Positions 6,107 to 7,313 of a stretch of 7,313 nucleotides of DNA are shown piece by piece. The position numbers and the translations under genes are program-made. Every line of letters starts with the position of its first letter. Position 1 is the first letter of the stretch. The DNA is from an uncultured Verrucomicrobiota bacterium (GTDB lineage Bacteria; Verrucomicrobiota; Verrucomicrobiia; Limisphaerales; UBA1096). The stretch is taken from the NCBI GenBank assembly GCA_913045395.1, contig CAJWPV010000066.1, forward strand, positions 1 to 7,313. Reading direction: 5' to 3'. The notes beneath the pieces were generated by a model. That model did not search any database. It saw only the letters and a list, made by a program, of their open reading frames with translations, and was not told where the DNA came from.

Positions 6107-6787
6107 CTACTCGTGCTTGGCCAGGTGCGGTTTCACGATGGATGTCCACAGCGCGTAGCCCTTGGCGTTGAGATGCAAGCCGTCGCCAAGGAACAAATCG
6201 GGCCGCGGTTTGCCGTTGTCGCCGAGCATCGGCTGCCAAATGTCGATGTAGTCCAACCGCTTGTCCTTGCTGCATGTGTTGCGCACGAGCGAGTTGGCCA
6301 TGGCCATTTTGCCGGACAACTTCCAGCGGCTGAGGCTGGGCTTGATGGCGATAAACGAGACGCGCGCCTTGGGCAGCTTGGCGTGCACCGTCTTCACGAA
6401 TTGCTGAAAATCAGCCAGCACTGTCTCCGGCGACTTGCCGGCGGCCACGTCGTTGTCTCCGGCGTAGAGGACGATCTGCCGCGGCTTGTACGGATGCACG
6501 ATGCGCCCGGCGAAGTGGTTCGAGTCGGCGATCTGCGAGCCACCAAAGCCGCGGTTGATGACCGGCAAACCGGGGAAATCCTGCTCGATCGTTTTCCACA
6601 TCCGGATGCTCGAGCTACCGATGAACAGGACGCCGCCCGGCTGGGGCATCTGTTTTTTATCAGCAGCCTCGAAACGGGCGATATACTTCTCCCACCGCGA
6701 AGAGTCGTGATCCGCGCTAACGGCAGCGATCGGCAACATCCCACAGGCAAGCGCCAGTCGGGCGAGGGATTTTTGAACCAAGGGCAT
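6107..6787 (-). CDS. Secreted SGNH/GDSL-type hydrolase
   Basis: Predicted exported esterase or lipase-like hydrolase, 226 aa. Residues 1–25 form a Sec signal peptide with probable cleavage after VSA. All four SGNH blocks are visible. Block I is VLFIGSSSIRMW (53–64) with nucleophile Ser59, where GSS replaces the classic GDS. Block II is INRGFGGSQ (77–85), with oxyanion-hole glycine. Block III is YAGDND (108–113) with Asn112, and block V is GDGLHLNAKGY (201–211), with Asp202 and His205. The catalytic set is therefore complete. Close relatives include PAF acetylhydrolase-like and carbohydrate-esterase SGNH proteins; the substrate cannot be told from sequence. AGAGAG at 6800–6795, 7 bases before the ATG, supports the start. 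It is the first gene of the − strand run toward folE2 and faces divergent nadC across 88 bp, so a promoter for the run probably lies in that gap. Confidence 0.93.
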   Translation of the reverse strand: MPLVQKSLARLALACGMLPIAAVSADHDSSRWEKYIARFEAADKKQMPQPGGVLFIGSSSIRMWKTIEQDFPGLPVINRGFGGSQIADSNHFAGRIVHPYKPRQIVLYAGDNDVAAGKSPETVLADFQQFVKTVHAKLPKARVSFIAIKPSLSRWKLSGKMAMANSLVRNTCSKDKRLDYIDIWQPMLGDNGKPRPDLFLGDGLHLNAKGYALWTSIVKPHLAKHE

Positions 6788-6794
6788 GCACGGA

Positions 6795-6800
6795 CTCTCT
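6795..6800 (-). promoter_or_regulatory. Ribosome binding site of the SGNH hydrolase gene
   Basis: AGAGAG on the − strand lies 7 bases before the ATG at 6787. It is a partial Shine-Dalgarno match at good spacing and supports the start that also gives an intact signal peptide. Confidence 0.5.
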
Positions 6801-6855
6801 GGCAGTGCCCGGTGTTAGGGAAGAAAAAACGGTTTGAGCTTCATTCCGGCGCCCG

Positions 6856-6865
6856 CTTGGCCAAG
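6856..6865. repeat. CTTGGCCAAG palindrome just upstream of nadC
   Basis: Exact copy of the 10-bp palindrome, ending 10 bases before the nadC ATG. It is non-coding here, so it cannot be explained by amino acid sequence. Confidence 0.8.
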
Positions 6866-6875
6866 ACTTTTGCCG

Positions 6876-7313
6876 ATGCCGGAACCGCTCGCACCGAACG
6901 ATTACCTGCCGCTGGTCAAGGCCGCCCTGGCCGAAGATATCGGTGGCGGCGACGCAACGACCTTGGCCCTGGTGCCGGAGGACTCGGTTGCAACTGCCGT
7001 GATGGTAGCCCGCGAGCCGCTGGTCATGGCCGGGGTCGATCTCGCCCTGGCCGCGTTTGCGCAGGTGGATGAGCGCGTGGAGTTTGGCATCGAGGTTCTC
7101 GATGGCCAACAGGGTGGGCTCGGCCAAGCGCTGCTTCGTGTGCAGGGCCCAACGCGAGCGCTGCTCACGGCGGAACGCACCGCCCTGAACTTCGTCCAGC
7201 GCCTGGCTGGCGTGGCCACGCTCACGGCGCAGTTTGTCGAGCAGATTGTCGGCACCCGGGCGCAGATTCTTGACACACGCAAGACGACCCCCGGCTGGCG
7301 CGCGCTGGAGAAA
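6876..7313 (+). CDS. nadC: Nicotinate-nucleotide pyrophosphorylase (carboxylating), 5' part (cut by window end)
   Basis: Quinolinate phosphoribosyltransferase: converts quinolinate and PRPP to nicotinate mononucleotide, CO2 and pyrophosphate in de novo NAD synthesis; cytosolic. The first 146 residues are present, about half of the usual 280–300. Recognisable family segments are ALAEDIGGGDATT (17–29), LTAERTALNFVQRLAGVAT (97–115) and ILDTRKTTPGWRALEK (131–146). Arg101, Arg135 and Lys136 sit in segments that bind quinolinate and phosphate in characterised enzymes. The frame stays open to the last base, so the phosphate-binding C-terminal barrel lies beyond the window. ATG 6876 is preferred; a TTG at 6870 is in frame. 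No strong ribosome binding site is visible. The usual partners nadA and nadB are not in this window. The gene is divergent from the SGNH hydrolase gene. Confidence 0.96.
   Translation, partial: MPEPLAPNDYLPLVKAALAEDIGGGDATTLALVPEDSVATAVMVAREPLVMAGVDLALAAFAQVDERVEFGIEVLDGQQGGLGQALLRVQGPTRALLTAERTALNFVQRLAGVATLTAQFVEQIVGTRAQILDTRKTTPGWRALEK

Larger units (their letters stand above)
6788..6875. promoter_or_regulatory. Divergent intergenic region between the SGNH hydrolase gene and nadC
   Basis: This 88-bp gap must hold promoters for both directions unless transcription reads through. I see a run of six A (6824–6829), the SGNH ribosome binding site AGAGAG (− strand, 6800–6795) and the palindrome CTTGGCCAAG just before nadC. 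No convincing −35/−10 pair was found on either strand. Confidence 0.4.

Noticed and set aside
6107..6787. Possible lipoprotein signal in the SGNH protein (LALAC at residues 11–15)
   Set aside because: The lipobox fit is poor, with Ala at −3 and too short a hydrophobic stretch before the Cys; a signal peptidase I site after VSA fits better.
6092..7072. Long + strand open frame opposite the SGNH gene that runs into nadC
   Set aside because: It is out of frame with nadC and antisense to the SGNH gene, both of which have clear family motifs.
1..7313. CRISPR arrays, tRNA/rRNA genes, insertion sequences, toxin–antitoxin or defence genes
   Set aside because: None was seen: no regularly spaced repeats, no transposase or integrase motifs, no cloverleaf-like segment; nearly all of the window is covered by recognisable chromosomal genes.

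Overview
The window looks like ordinary chromosome, not a mobile or defence island, from a GC-rich (about 60%) member of the Planctomycetota–Verrucomicrobiota group. Verrucomicrobiota is the better guess. The main evidence is a secreted c-type cytochrome with the C-terminal heme domain typical of Pirellula/Verrucomicrobium-type proteins. A secreted isochorismatase-fold protein and the style of the NusG-like and EF-P proteins agree with this. The assignment is inferred from protein style and was not tested by any search.

Layout. Three genes lie on the + strand at the left: the 3' part of tyrS (2–865), a NusG/RfaH-like transcription factor (909–1421) and a PfkB-family sugar or nucleoside kinase (1475–2530). 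The gaps between them are about 40–55 bp. They converge on elongation factor P (2582–3145, − strand). The 51 bp between the converging stop codons hold a clear rho-independent terminator that serves EF-P.

From right to left on the − strand follows a closely spaced gene run: a secreted SGNH/GDSL hydrolase (6107–6787), GTP cyclohydrolase FolE2 (5253–6062), the secreted cytochrome (4160–5251) and the secreted isochorismatase-fold protein (3235–4116), with EF-P further downstream. The folE2 stop and the cytochrome start are one base apart, which suggests translational coupling. At the right edge nadC begins on the + strand (6876 to the window end), divergent from the SGNH gene across 88 bp.

Working together. 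Most genes are housekeeping: tRNA charging (TyrS), translation of proline-rich stretches (EF-P), transcription elongation (NusG-like), the first step from GTP into folate or queuosine (FolE2), and NAD synthesis (NadC). Three genes of the − strand run encode exported proteins, so the run mixes one cytosolic pteridine enzyme with periplasmic or secreted ones. No shared pathway is evident.

I did not find a convincing undescribed system. The most unusual signal is at the DNA level: the 10-bp palindrome CTTGGCCAAG occurs five times, in different reading frames and in two intergenic gaps, far above chance. Secondary points are the compact cytochrome, an isochorismatase-fold protein without a recognisable catalytic lysine, a Pro-Pro-Lys tip loop in EF-P, and a solitary NusG paralogue.
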